A stretch of DNA of 64,000 nucleotides from Paraglaciecola mesophila (lineage in GTDB: Bacteria; Pseudomonadota; Gammaproteobacteria; Enterobacterales; Alteromonadaceae): positions 1,488,001-1,552,000 of the forward strand of contig NZ_CP047656.1 of the NCBI RefSeq assembly GCF_009906955.1, given 5' to 3'. Both the position numbers and the translations under genes were made by a program. A model generated the notes under the pieces. That model was not told where the DNA came from. It did no database searches and worked only from the letters and a program-made list of their open reading frames with translations. Positions 46,108 through 55,511 of the stretch are shown one piece after another. Numbering within the stretch: the stretch's first letter is position 1; every line of letters begins with the position of its first letter.

Positions 46108-47844
46108 TTACATGCGCTCCATGGTGTCAATACCAAGCAGTCTCAAGCCAGATTGCAATGTTTTAGCCGTTAGCGCTGCCAATGTCATCCGGCTATCACG
46201 CAAGTCAGGAGCGATCCCCTCTTTTAACATCGGACACGCTTCATAAAAACTCATAAACAAGCTGGCGAGTTCATACAGATATGTACACAGCACATGGGGT
46301 GTTCCCTCTGTGATAACTTGATTAATCGCTTCAACGTACTGCAGTTGTTTTACTGCGAGTATTTTTTCTTGCGGAGCATCAAGGGTAATCCCAGCATTTA
46401 AGGTATGATGGTCAACCTCAGCCTTACGGAAAATACTCATCACCCGCGTATACGCATACTGTAAATAAGGAGCGGTGTTACCTTCAAAGCTAAGCATGCT
46501 GTCCCAACTAAACATGTAATCAGTGGTACGGTTTTTACTTAAATCAGCATATTTCACCGCACCAATACCTATTTTATTGGCTAACACTTTCAGTTCATCA
46601 GTAGACAAATCAGTTTCACGTTTGCTCAATAACGCTTCGGCACGCTCAACCGCTTCATCAAGTAATTCAACCAGTTTAACAGTGCCCCCTGTACGGGTTT
46701 TAAATGGACGGCCATCACTGCCTAGCATCATACCAAATGGACAATGTTCGTAGGTTTGCTCTGGCTCAATAAAGCCTGCTTTACGGGCAACAATCTCAGT
46801 TTGCTTAAAGTGCAGTGCTTGACGCGCATCGGTCAATATCAGGGTGCGGTCTGCATGTAACGTCTTATTGCGATGGCGAATCGCGGCTAAATCTGTGGTG
46901 GCGTATAAATACCCGCCACCAGATTTTTGCACTATGTATACTGCGGGTTTACCTTCTTTATCTGCCAATTCAGGTAAAAATACCACTTGTGCCCCATCGC
47001 TTTCGACTGCCAAGCCTTTCGCCTGCAGTTCACTAACAACATTGGCCAAATCATGGTTGTATGCACTTTCCCCCATAATATCAGCGCGGGTTAAACTTAC
47101 ATTCAGCTTATCGTAGACCTCTTCGCTGTGGGTAATGGATACGTCAATAAAGTTTTGCCAAAGCGCCAAACAGTGGGCGTCGCCCCCTTGCAATTTCACT
47201 ACATATTCCCGAGCGCGGTCGGCAAAACCTTCTTCTTCATCAAAACGCACTTTTGCTTCTCGGTAGAAGTCTTCTAAATCAGACAGCGCAGTTTCTGCCA
47301 CCTGATTAGACTCAAGTTTGTCGTTTAAATGAGCCAACAACATACCAAACTGCGTCCCCCAATCACCCATATGGTTTTGGCGGATCACCTTGTGGCCCAT
47401 AAATTCGAGAGCCTTTACCACGGCATCACCAATGATGGTGGTACGCAAATGTCCCACGTGCATTTCTTTGGCTAAATTCGGTGATGAGTAATCAACAACA
47501 ACTGTTTTGCTTGGCTGAGTTTCAATGTTTAAACGCGGATCAGCTGCTGCTTCTGACAACTGCGTTGCTAACCACTCTTTGCTTAGGTAAATGTTAATAA
47601 AACCTGGGCCAGCAACTTCGAGTTTTTCTGCGATACCATCAAGCTCAACTGCATTAACGATTTTATCCGCGATATCCCGCGGCTTTTGCTTAAGTACTTT
47701 GGCTAACGCCATAGCGCCGTTAAATTGATAATCGCCGAAGCCGACTTTGGTCGCACGGCTAAGAGGCGCAGGAGAGTTTTCAGGAGCCCCGATAGCCACC
47801 AAGGCTGCACGAAATTTGTTTAATAAGAGTGTGTGTAAATTCAT
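46108..47844 (-). CDS. argS: Arginyl-tRNA synthetase
   Basis: 578 residues, class I. N-terminal Add-1 domain (about 1-110), the HIGH-type motif HVGH in SSPNLAKEMHVGHLRTTIIG, the MLGSDGRPFKTRTGGTVKL segment in the KMSKS-like position, and a C-terminal anticodon-binding DALR domain ending SGLRLLGIDTMERM. Charges tRNA-Arg. The ATG follows AATTTAAATT... without a strong ribosome site, but the N-terminus fits the family. Confidence 0.95.
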   Translation of the reverse strand: MNLHTLLLNKFRAALVAIGAPENSPAPLSRATKVGFGDYQFNGAMALAKVLKQKPRDIADKIVNAVELDGIAEKLEVAGPGFINIYLSKEWLATQLSEAAADPRLNIETQPSKTVVVDYSSPNLAKEMHVGHLRTTIIGDAVVKALEFMGHKVIRQNHMGDWGTQFGMLLAHLNDKLESNQVAETALSDLEDFYREAKVRFDEEEGFADRAREYVVKLQGGDAHCLALWQNFIDVSITHSEEVYDKLNVSLTRADIMGESAYNHDLANVVSELQAKGLAVESDGAQVVFLPELADKEGKPAVYIVQKSGGGYLYATTDLAAIRHRNKTLHADRTLILTDARQALHFKQTEIVARKAGFIEPEQTYEHCPFGMMLGSDGRPFKTRTGGTVKLVELLDEAVERAEALLSKRETDLSTDELKVLANKIGIGAVKYADLSKNRTTDYMFSWDSMLSFEGNTAPYLQYAYTRVMSIFRKAEVDHHTLNAGITLDAPQEKILAVKQLQYVEAINQVITEGTPHVLCTYLYELASLFMSFYEACPMLKEGIAPDLRDSRMTLAALTAKTLQSGLRLLGIDTMERM

Positions 47845-47919
47845 AATTTAAAGCCAGTAATCGTATTTGTTGAACACATAAGTATGTGCAATTTGACTGG
47901 GGCGAGGTGCCCCGAGCCA

Positions 47920-49506
47920 TTAATGTTCACGAGTTTGATGGAATTCAATATCAGGGTAGCGCTCTTGCGCGAGTGACAAATTCACCATAGTCGGGGCGAT
48001 ATAGGTTAGGTTGTCGCCACCATCAAGGGCCAAATTGGCTTCTGCTTTGCGACGAAATTCGTCGACCTTGCGTTCATCTTTGCCGTATATCCAACGTGCG
48101 GTGGCCACATTGATATGTTCATACATGGCATCCACATTGTATTCCCCTTTTAACCGCGCAACAACGACATCAAACTGCAACACACCTACAGCGCCTACGA
48201 TCAGGTCGTTATTTTGCAATGGTCTAAAGACTTGCACAGCCCCTTCTTCTGAGAGCTGAATTAAGCCCTTGAGCAACTGCTTTTGCTTTAGAGGGTCACG
48301 TAAACGAATACGTTTAAATAACTCTGGGGCAAAGTTAGGTATCCCAGCAAAACGGAACTTATCGCCTGAAGTGAAGGTATCACCGATTTGAATCGAACCG
48401 TGATTGTGCAAGCCGATAATATCACCAGCGTAAGCTTCATTGAGCAACTCACGATCGCCGGCTAAAAACGTCAAGGCGTCAGAAATACGTACATCTTTAC
48501 CGATACGGCTTTGATGCATTTTCATGCCCTTTTGATATTTACCTGACACGATGCGGCAAAAGGCGATACGGTCTCTGTGCTTAGGATCCATATTGGCCTG
48601 AATTTTAAACACGAATCCGCTGAATTTTTCATCTTTTGCTTCAACCTTACCTTGGTCAGTTTCACGTCCTTGAGGTGTAGGGGCCCATTCAACTAGACCG
48701 TCAAGCATGTGATCCACGCCAAAGTTACCCATTGCGGTACCAAAGAACACAGGGGTTAGTTCACCGGCAATAAATTCTTCTAAATTGAAATCGTGGGATG
48801 CACCTTTCACCAAATCCAACATATCACGCAACTCTTCAGCGTAATCACCAATGGCGGTATCCAGTTCGGGGTTGTCCAAGCCTTTAATGATACGTTTTTC
48901 TTGAATAGTATGACCTTGACCTGTGGCATACAAAATCGTTTCATCACGCAGTAAATGGTAAACACCTTTAAACTCTTTCCCCATACCGATGGGCCACGTA
49001 ATAGGTGCACACTTGATATTGAGTACACTTTCCACCTCATCGAGCAAATCGATGGGATCACGGGTATCACGGTCAAGCTTGTTCATAAAGGTGATAATCG
49101 GTGTGTCACGCAAACGAGTAACATCCATCAATTTGATGGTTCGAGCTTCAACCCCTTTTGCAGCATCAATCACCATTAAACATGAATCAACGGCTGTCAG
49201 TGTACGGTAAGTATCTTCCGAAAAGTCTTCGTGACCTGGGGTATCGAGTAAATTCACTAAGCAATCGGAATAGGGAAATTGCATGACGGATGTAGTGACC
49301 GATATGCCCCGCTCTTTTTCCATTTCCATCCAGTCAGACTTAGCATGTTGCCCAGACTTTTTGCCCTTAACGGTACCTGCACGTTGCAAGGCATTTCCGA
49401 ACAATAAAACCTTTTCTGTAATGGTGGTTTTACCCGCATCCGGGTGAGAAATGATAGCGAAAGTTCTTCGCTTATTGATTTCATTAAGAAAATCGGCGTT
49501 TGCCAT
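47920..49506 (-). CDS. prfC: Peptide chain release factor 3
   Basis: 528 residues from the ATG at 49506, which gives [20 protein letters not shown], the RF3 N-terminus; the frame is open 24 codons further but that is leader. GTP-binding motifs: [13 protein letters not shown] (G1), [15 protein letters not shown] (G3), FMNKLDRD (G4). Translation-GTPase that removes RF1/RF2 from ribosomes after termination. Within 4 kb of prfB, but in its own unit. Confidence 0.95.
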   Translation of the reverse strand: MANADFLNEINKRRTFAIISHPDAGKTTITEKVLLFGNALQRAGTVKGKKSGQHAKSDWMEMEKERGISVTTSVMQFPYSDCLVNLLDTPGHEDFSEDTYRTLTAVDSCLMVIDAAKGVEARTIKLMDVTRLRDTPIITFMNKLDRDTRDPIDLLDEVESVLNIKCAPITWPIGMGKEFKGVYHLLRDETILYATGQGHTIQEKRIIKGLDNPELDTAIGDYAEELRDMLDLVKGASHDFNLEEFIAGELTPVFFGTAMGNFGVDHMLDGLVEWAPTPQGRETDQGKVEAKDEKFSGFVFKIQANMDPKHRDRIAFCRIVSGKYQKGMKMHQSRIGKDVRISDALTFLAGDRELLNEAYAGDIIGLHNHGSIQIGDTFTSGDKFRFAGIPNFAPELFKRIRLRDPLKQKQLLKGLIQLSEEGAVQVFRPLQNNDLIVGAVGVLQFDVVVARLKGEYNVDAMYEHINVATARWIYGKDERKVDEFRRKAEANLALDGGDNLTYIAPTMVNLSLAQERYPDIEFHQTREH

Positions 49507-49686
49507 GTATCTAAATTCCCGTTTTTGTACAACTATTTGTACAAAAAATAAAGTTAACTCTAAGCCCCGATGTTTCACTCAATAAAGAGCTCAAGCAGAT
49601 TGCCACGGCCTACAGCCAGCAACACCTCCCATCAAAGCATTGAAAAATTTGAGCGCTATTCTAGCAAAATAACGAAGTACTATAAA

Positions 49687-50601
49687 TCAAACACTCAGTA
49701 CTTCTTTTAGCTTTTCTAACGCCAGCTTATGTTTTTCATCTGGCATTTTTGCCAGATTAATTTGTTTCCATTTAATGGCCGGAAGCTCACTAACATCATC
49801 AAGCTCAAGTAACGCCCAATCCGGCGCACGGCTTTTAAACGACAATAAAAACCCTTTCTCACTATCGGTCAGACCTTGGTGAATAAGCTCAACCAAACTC
49901 TCTCTCACGGCCACTAACTCTTCAAGCGGTACGTCCGTTTCGGCCATATTTGCAAATTCACCTGCATAAATGGCCGATATATCTTTAAATTGCGGCCTTA
50001 ACAATTCGGCCATTGGCCGATTGTGACTTAAGAGATAGATAATTAATGCTTTTCGTATCTCATCCGTCAGGCCTTCATTTTCCAAGAGCCACTTTACATC
50101 GAACAAGTCTCTAGGGTGCTGCCTATCTAATGCCGCGCAAATCTTGCCGGCATAGAGATCAGCCAAGGCCACCACGGGCACTTCTGCATAACCAAATTCA
50201 TCTTCTACGGCTGCGCATACTTCCATCAGTTTTGGCTCGTAAACTGTGCCACGTAGCACGGGTGAGAGTTCCACCTTAATCTGCACACCATTACGGCCAA
50301 CGATTAGTCTTAGCGCGTCGCGTTTTGACTTGTATGCTTCGGTTAGCTCTACATCTTTAAACGCGGCTTTTAAATCTTCGCTAATCGCATCCAATGCGTC
50401 GCAGATTTCCTGCAAAGCTTCATCGCGGCCTTTCATGGGCAGATAAACCAAATCAATATCAACCGACAAGCGCGGAAACTCTCGCACAAAGAGATTGATT
50501 GCTGTACCGCCTTTAAGCGCGAAGCATTCCTGCTTAGCGACAAAAGGAAAAACCTGCATCAATAACTGCACTTGTTTGTAATAAATACTGTTTCTATCCA
50601 T
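49687..50601 (-). CDS. abiEii: AbiEii/AbiGii-type nucleotidyltransferase toxin
   Basis: 304 residues. The nucleotidyltransferase signature FALKGGTAINLFVREFPRLSVDIDLVY holds the GG/GS-like motif I and the DxD motif (DID). RDALRLIVGRNGVQIKVELS is motif III, and PVVALADLYAGKICAALDRQHPRDLFDVKW motif IV. AbiEii toxins transfer nucleotides to tRNA or another target and cause reversible growth arrest in phage-infected cells. It starts 2 bp after the antitoxin stop. A complete, apparently intact type IV toxin-antitoxin (abortive infection) system. Confidence 0.9.
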   Translation of the reverse strand: MDRNSIYYKQVQLLMQVFPFVAKQECFALKGGTAINLFVREFPRLSVDIDLVYLPMKGRDEALQEICDALDAISEDLKAAFKDVELTEAYKSKRDALRLIVGRNGVQIKVELSPVLRGTVYEPKLMEVCAAVEDEFGYAEVPVVALADLYAGKICAALDRQHPRDLFDVKWLLENEGLTDEIRKALIIYLLSHNRPMAELLRPQFKDISAIYAGEFANMAETDVPLEELVAVRESLVELIHQGLTDSEKGFLLSFKSRAPDWALLELDDVSELPAIKWKQINLAKMPDEKHKLALEKLKEVLSV

Positions 50602-50603
50602 CC

Positions 50604-51443
50604 CTAGCTTTCGCTTTCCTTCGCCATATGTGACGGCACAGTGATTAAATAATCCGTATCCAACTTACCGCCTTTAGCCACAACACGCTTACCTGAGCCT
50701 AGATCGTAATCATCGACATTCAGCTTATTAAACCAAGGATAAGCTTGGCGCTTTGCCAGCCAGAAAAACAAGCGTTTTACCTTCACGCTTTTACAGGCTT
50801 TTAAAAGCGCATCGAGCTTTCTAGGCGATAAATTCACTAAGCCTTGCATCAATTCATCTGCATGTTCAAAGCTAACGGCATCGGGTAAATCAACCAGTAA
50901 CTCCAATAGCGCCTTTTCAGGACATGAAAAATACACAGGGGGCAGAGCCGCCTCCCATTCATGCTGCCTGATAAACGTTTTGTCTTGTAACAACCATTCA
51001 GGCCATAAGGTATTGGTACTATGCCCCTCACATTCAACGGGCAACGACAAACGCCCCAACCATGATGGCAACTTGCCTTGTGCATACAAATGAATGTGCG
51101 GCGTACTGCCTAACGACAAATACTGCGACAATCCCGACAATGACAATGCCGACAACCCGCCAACGATGACCGAAGGCAAATCATCCAAGCTGTTCACACC
51201 CATACGCTGCATAGAGGCAACTACCCCTTCCCAGCTCAGTGAGCGGGAATACTGGCTATATACGCCAGTAGCCAGTAATAACAAGGTTTCTGTTTTTACT
51301 GCATTATCAATGGCATGTGCACTTAAGCCTTGTTCAGCCAGCCACTTTTTAGTCGCCAGCATGCCATAGGGTAGAAGCGCTTTAAGTGACTGTTTATAAG
51401 CCCCTTTTGCTACATCATCATGTGAAGTAGTGCTGTTAACCAA
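50604..51443 (-). CDS. abiEi: AbiEi-family type IV antitoxin
   Basis: About 279 residues. N-terminal winged-helix segment HDDVAKGAYKQSLKALLPYG with GMLATKKWLAEQGLSAHAID, and GLSALSLSGLSQYLSLGSTP in the middle (AbiEi_3/C-terminal domain). Antitoxins of this class repress their own operon and counter the toxin without binding it. The frame runs up to an ATG at 51533, but the added 30 residues are encoded by an operator palindrome and look non-coding; TTG at 51443 with AAAAGGG eight bases before is preferred. Both starts remain possible. Confidence 0.82.
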   Translation of the reverse strand: MVNSTTSHDDVAKGAYKQSLKALLPYGMLATKKWLAEQGLSAHAIDNAVKTETLLLLATGVYSQYSRSLSWEGVVASMQRMGVNSLDDLPSVIVGGLSALSLSGLSQYLSLGSTPHIHLYAQGKLPSWLGRLSLPVECEGHSTNTLWPEWLLQDKTFIRQHEWEAALPPVYFSCPEKALLELLVDLPDAVSFEHADELMQGLVNLSPRKLDALLKACKSVKVKRLFFWLAKRQAYPWFNKLNVDDYDLGSGKRVVAKGGKLDTDYLITVPSHMAKESES

Positions 51444-51477
51444 GCGTAAAACCCTTTTTAGTTTACCATTATCTTTA

Positions 51478-51500
51478 TTTACGGCGGTAAACGCCGTAAA
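51478..51500. promoter_or_regulatory. abiE operator palindrome, proximal
   Basis: TTTACGGCG-GTAAA-CGCCGTAAA, a perfect 9-bp dyad, 35 bp upstream of the preferred antitoxin start. Shares the 16-bp core ACGGCGGTAAACGCCG with the distal site. Confidence 0.7.
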
Positions 51501-51550
51501 AAACAATATGTATAAACTAACATATTCAATCATGGTTTACCACTATTAAG

Positions 51551-51575
51551 TTTCACGGCGGTAAACGCCGCGAAA
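51551..51575. promoter_or_regulatory. abiE operator palindrome, distal
   Basis: TTTCACGGCG-GTAAA-CGCCGCGAAA (one mismatch). Its centre lies 74 bp from the proximal site, about seven helical turns, as for AbiEi, which binds two inverted repeats at its promoter. Confidence 0.7.
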
Positions 51576-51615
51576 TGCATAAATCATAAACCGAAACAGT
51601 TTAAAACAAAGACGG

Positions 51616-51638
51616 TATCGGTATTGCTAATACCGATA
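51616..51638. repeat. Perfect 10-bp inverted repeat
   Basis: TATCGGTATT-GCT-AATACCGATA, in gene-free sequence between the abiE operators and the ardA remnant. No T-run either way; could be another operator or a recombination site. Role unknown. Confidence 0.5.
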
Positions 51639-51797
51639 GCCAGCATTATTGAAACTTTTGGGGCTCAGCTTGACGACAGCGGAGACAAGACGAGCGAAGT
51701 ATGAGCGATATAGGCTGCTAAGCCATTGAGTCACCAAAGTGCGCTGCAAAAAGTAAGCTCCCACCCCTTCAACAAGAAAGGGCAGAAGCTTGCCTGT

Positions 51798-52125
51798 TTA
51801 ATGGTTCCAAAAAATATGCACTTCCTGATAACTTGTTTCGATGATGAATACATCGCCGCCAAGCTCCATTTCACGCCCCATCTTTTCATAGTCGAATAAA
51901 AGGCTAAATGCTCAAAAATTTGTATGGCTTCTTCGGTCAGCTCCTCGGCTTAATCAGCCAGTGAGGCACAACAACCAAAATAATCTTTTTTCAATCGCTT
52001 TTTGCGCATCACCGATGCTACCGCCAAAATGAGATAATAAATCGTCTGCAATTTCGCCATGTTCATCAATAAAACAAGCGACACCTTTCAACCAGCTATT
52101 TCTGAATACACCTCGCACCATTTAG
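51798..52125 (-). pseudogene. ardA: Broken ardA antirestriction gene
   Basis: Read on the minus strand, pieces of an ArdA protein lie in successive frames. First ACFIDEHGEIADDLLSHFG and GSIGDAQKAIEK, then (other frame) DYFGCCASLAD-stop-AEELTEEAIQ with EHLAFY, then (third frame) DYEKMGREMELGGDVFIIE to ETSYQEVHIFWNH and a stop. Lesions visible: a shift at an A-run (51986-51991), a TAA at 51950-51952 and a shift near 51895; the N-terminal part is not recognisable. ArdA proteins are DNA mimics carried by plasmids and conjugative elements to block type I restriction. Marks a decayed mobile element beside abiE. The 52126-52400 remainder has only scraps (KKQLAEQAEELDRE). Confidence 0.75.
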
Positions 52126-52400
52126 GCCTTTATTCCCTATCTAGCTCTTCAGCTTGCTCAGCCAATTGCTTTTTGCGCTTTACGAAAACGATAAATGCTA
52201 CGCATGTTAATTCTTTATCAATCACTAAAAAATTTGCAACTTACCATTGACTTTAAATACCAATCAGTACAAAATCCACTCAATCAATAAGTAGTGAACG
52301 CTACAGAATGTAATTGTTCAACCCGATGGCCTAATCCGTTCAACAGAATTTGCAGGAAAGAAAGATGATTAAAGAAACAGCAATTAAGAAAGGTAACAAC

Positions 52401-53270
52401 ATGAAAACATTAGTAATTACAGGTAGTAGCAGTGGTTTTGGTAAAATGTCCGCAAAGCAGTTTGCTGATAAAGGACACAAAGTTTACGCAGCGATGCGCA
52501 ATGCAGACAGCAAGAACCTAGAAGTAAAAAATGAACTACAGTCTTACTCAGAAAATATCGTTGTGGTTGATATGGATGTGTCTAGTGAAGACTCAGTCAA
52601 TGCAGCAATTGCACAAATCATGCAAAAAGAACAGGCGATTGATGTGCTTATTAACAACGCTGGCATTATGCACATGGGCGTAACCGAAGCATTTAGTGTT
52701 GAGCAGGCACAGCAATTGATGGACACCAACTTCTACGGCGTTATCCGCACTGTACAAGCGGTAGCACCACATATGCGTAAAGCAGGTAAAGGCCTCATCA
52801 TCAATACCACGTCTGTTATTGGCCGTGTATCATGGCCGTTTACGGGCACCTACAGCGCGAGTAAAGCGGCAGTAGAAGCGTACTCTCAGAGCCTGAAATT
52901 TGAATTAGCGCCAAGTGGTGTTGAGGTTATTTTGGTTGAGCCAGGCCCATCAGCAACTAATTTAGCTGGCTCATTTAAACCAGAAGCTCATGCGCAAGTG
53001 GTTGCAGAAAACCCACAGCTAAAAACGATCATCGACAACATGATTGGCTCTTTCGACCAGGTATTGCAAGACCCAAAAACCGATCCGCAACATGTGGTTG
53101 ATGCATATTTAACACTGGTGGATATGGCACACGGCACTCGCCCAACGCGTACTGCAATTGGCCTAGTGAACAACGTGGATAAAATCAATGATTTCTTCCA
53201 GCCACTTCAAGATCAAGTGATCACCGATTTCCAACTGGATTTCATGATAGAAACAAAAGTTAACGGTTAA
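52401..53270 (+). CDS. Short-chain dehydrogenase/reductase
   Basis: 289 residues from ATG at 52401 (AAAGG eight bases before). Classical SDR: LVITGSSSGFGKMSAKQF (NAD(P) glycine motif), DVLINNAGIMHMG (NNAG) and TYSASKAAVEAYS (catalytic Tyr-x-x-x-Lys with the preceding Ser). Substrate not predictable. Followed 41 bp later by a second SDR on the same strand; the pair look like an operon within an accessory region. Confidence 0.88.
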   Translation: MKTLVITGSSSGFGKMSAKQFADKGHKVYAAMRNADSKNLEVKNELQSYSENIVVVDMDVSSEDSVNAAIAQIMQKEQAIDVLINNAGIMHMGVTEAFSVEQAQQLMDTNFYGVIRTVQAVAPHMRKAGKGLIINTTSVIGRVSWPFTGTYSASKAAVEAYSQSLKFELAPSGVEVILVEPGPSATNLAGSFKPEAHAQVVAENPQLKTIIDNMIGSFDQVLQDPKTDPQHVVDAYLTLVDMAHGTRPTRTAIGLVNNVDKINDFFQPLQDQVITDFQLDFMIETKVNG

Positions 53271-53311
53271 CACCCAACACTATATCAACGTATATAAACA
53301 GGAATAAGCTT

Positions 53312-54049
53312 ATGTCATTCAATATTTTAAACAAAGTCGTCTTCATCACTGGTGCTAACCGAGGTATTGGTAAAAGTATTACTGAGCACTTTATTGACCA
53401 AGGCGCGAAGAAAGTGTACTTAGCGGTTCGAAACCCAAATTCAACCAAGGCTTTAGAAGAGCAATATGGTGAAAAAGTAGAGACAATTCAAGTCGATATT
53501 ACCGATGAAGCGTCTATTCTAGCAGCCGCTAACAAAGCAACGGATGTTGATGTTGTCATTAATAACGCTGGAATTATTTCGACAGTACCACCCCTAGCAG
53601 ATAATGCGCTTGATACCTTGAAAGAAGAGATAGAAGTGAATGTCTACGGGCTAATGCGTGTTGCTAAAGCATTTGAAGCAACATTGATTGCAAAGCAAGG
53701 TGCGCTGGTGCAATTAAATTCGGTTGCTTCACTCAAAAACTATTTGGATATGTCAACATACTGCACATCAAAAGCCGCATCTTACTCTGTGACGCAAGGT
53801 TTGCGTGATCATTTTAAGCCACATAATGTGAGTGTGCTGAGTGTTCACCCTGGCGTAGTTGCAACAGATATGGCGGATATTACTGGTTTTAATGATATAG
53901 CATCTTCACCACAAGTTGTGCCTGTTGGTATTCTTGCTGCGTTGGACTCGGGGGAATTTCACGTATTTCCGGATGCCGTTGCAAAACAGATAGAAGTAGG
54001 ATTTCAATCTTACGCTGATAACGTCATCATGAAAGACTTTGCGGGATAA
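53312..54049 (+). CDS. Short-chain dehydrogenase/reductase
   Basis: 245 residues. VFITGANRGIGKSITEHFI (cofactor motif), DVVINNAGIIS, and MSTYCTSKAASYSVTQGLRDHF with the catalytic Tyr and Lys. Related to the SDR group acting on small hydrophobic alcohols or ketones, but substrate unknown. An ATG follows GGAATAAGCTT. Second of two adjacent SDR genes, upstream of a broken SnoaL-like gene. Confidence 0.87.
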   Translation: MSFNILNKVVFITGANRGIGKSITEHFIDQGAKKVYLAVRNPNSTKALEEQYGEKVETIQVDITDEASILAAANKATDVDVVINNAGIISTVPPLADNALDTLKEEIEVNVYGLMRVAKAFEATLIAKQGALVQLNSVASLKNYLDMSTYCTSKAASYSVTQGLRDHFKPHNVSVLSVHPGVVATDMADITGFNDIASSPQVVPVGILAALDSGEFHVFPDAVAKQIEVGFQSYADNVIMKDFAG

Positions 54050-54173
54050 CGACAAAAAAGCGCAACGTGATGAAAATAAGCAACCAGACATAAATACATT
54101 TTGGATCTATGTCTGGTTTGAGCATAAATCTGCATACATTAGATAAAATCTAAAACAGACTTACGAGAAAAGT

Positions 54174-54639
54174 ATGGCACTCACATTAGAGCAAAGAATT
54201 CAAAAGCGAGAAAACTTGGAAGAGATTCGAACGCTTTAATCTAACTATGGTCAAGCTGTTGATAAAGGTGGGAACGGCAAAGAAATAAACAGTGATAAAG
54301 TGCCAGAACTGCTTTTTAAAGATGCAATTTGGACAAATCCCAAAATGAGTATGCATCTATCAGGGGATCAGCAAGTCATGGAGTTCTTTGTAGCTATAAA
54401 TGCGTTCGTTCTTTATGCACAGTTTCACTAATCCACGTATTGAGGTTGACGGAGACAGTGCGAAAGCAAAATGGGACCTCTTCTCGCCAATGAAACCTAT
54501 TGGTCATCTTGTGTGTATGCTTGCAGAGTATGATATGGAATATGTACGTACAACTGAGGGCTTGCGAATCCAGTCACTTCGATTAAATGTGGCTGAGTTT
54601 CTCGGCCAATCGTATTTTGGTACTTGCTGTCACTACTGA
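54174..54639 (+). pseudogene. Broken SnoaL-like (NTF2 fold) gene
   Basis: Starts MALTLEQRIQKRENLEEIRTL, hits TAA at once, continues in frame SNYGQAVDKGGNG ... DAIWTNPKMSMHLSGDQQVM, then shifts frame near 54380 to FMHSFTNPRIEVDGDSAKAK ... and ends at 54639. Polyketide-cyclase/SnoaL-like proteins often accompany SDR genes. One stop and one frameshift make this a decayed copy, unless the genome read is wrong there. Confidence 0.7.
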
Positions 54640-54670
54640 ATGACCTTGGTATTCTCGGAGGTCATTTTTT
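54639..54670 (+). terminator. Rho-independent terminator
   Basis: AATGACCT and AGGTCATT pair (8 bp) around a 12-nt loop, followed by TTTTTTG. It closes the SDR/SnoaL unit. Confidence 0.75.
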
Positions 54671-54711
54671 GTCGGCGCTTTTTGGTGTCATTTTAACTAA
54701 CCATAATAGTG

Positions 54712-55314
54712 TTACTGAGCGCAGCTCGTCTGAATCGTATTGAGTGCATAGTCCATAATCGATTCTGCAACCTGTCGTGACTCTCCCGCTCGAACCTGAG
54801 TAGAAAGGCCGTAAAGAACCGATAGCAGATATTTTGCCTGCAGTTCTGCGCTCGTAGACTCTGTTACTACCCCCTCAGACTCTATCAAAGCAGTGATCAG
54901 CTGTAGTGTTTTTGATCCGAATTGTTTGATGTCTGCGGTCGCATCCTTAGGAAAAGCAACGCTGTCAGATTCATTTACGCTTTTTACTAACAAGCATCCT
55001 AACGGGGTATCAACATCTGAAAACTCTTGAATCAACTCATAAAAACATGCTCGTAGCCTTTCTATGAAAGGGGCGTCAGAGGGTTCAATAAGATGGCGAT
55101 AACACGGCTCACTGTATTGTGCGATATAATGCGCGATCACTTCTTTAAATAGCTGCTCTTTATTGCCAAAAGCGGCATATAAGCTAGGCGTATTAATCCC
55201 AAGCTCTGAGGTTAGATGCGAGACAGATGTCGCTGCAAAGCCGTTGTTCCAAAATAAACGCATCGCCTTATCAAGTGCAATATCTCTATCAAACGATCTT
55301 TTTCTTCCGGCCAT
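54712..55314 (-). CDS. TetR-family regulator
   Basis: 200 residues. Starts MAGRKRSFDRDIALDKAMRL and has the helix-turn-helix FAATSVSHLTSELGINTPSLYAAFGNKEQLF. The C-terminal ligand domain resembles that of regulators of small organic toxic compounds (Cys-bearing DTPLGCLLVKS). Divergent from the haloalkane dehalogenase remnant about 200 bp away, its plausible target. Confidence 0.88.
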   Translation of the reverse strand: MAGRKRSFDRDIALDKAMRLFWNNGFAATSVSHLTSELGINTPSLYAAFGNKEQLFKEVIAHYIAQYSEPCYRHLIEPSDAPFIERLRACFYELIQEFSDVDTPLGCLLVKSVNESDSVAFPKDATADIKQFGSKTLQLITALIESEGVVTESTSAELQAKYLLSVLYGLSTQVRAGESRQVAESIMDYALNTIQTSCAQ

Positions 55315-55511
55315 TACCGATGGTACTCCTACCTATAAATATCTTTATTGATGCATATTTTGTAGTACTCACTAAAAAATGTCAATTTCGTTGTTGACTT
55401 TATCTAGCGATCGATACAGAATTCACTTATCCAATCTGTATCGATCACTAATAAATCTTTATGACCGTACAGACGACTTTATAAATACGAATTAATTAAA
55501 TAGGAAAAATA

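Noticed and set aside
49257..49532. 91-codon minus-strand frame overlapping the start of prfC
   Set aside because: The RF3 G1 and G3 motifs are in the other frame; this one is a shadow.
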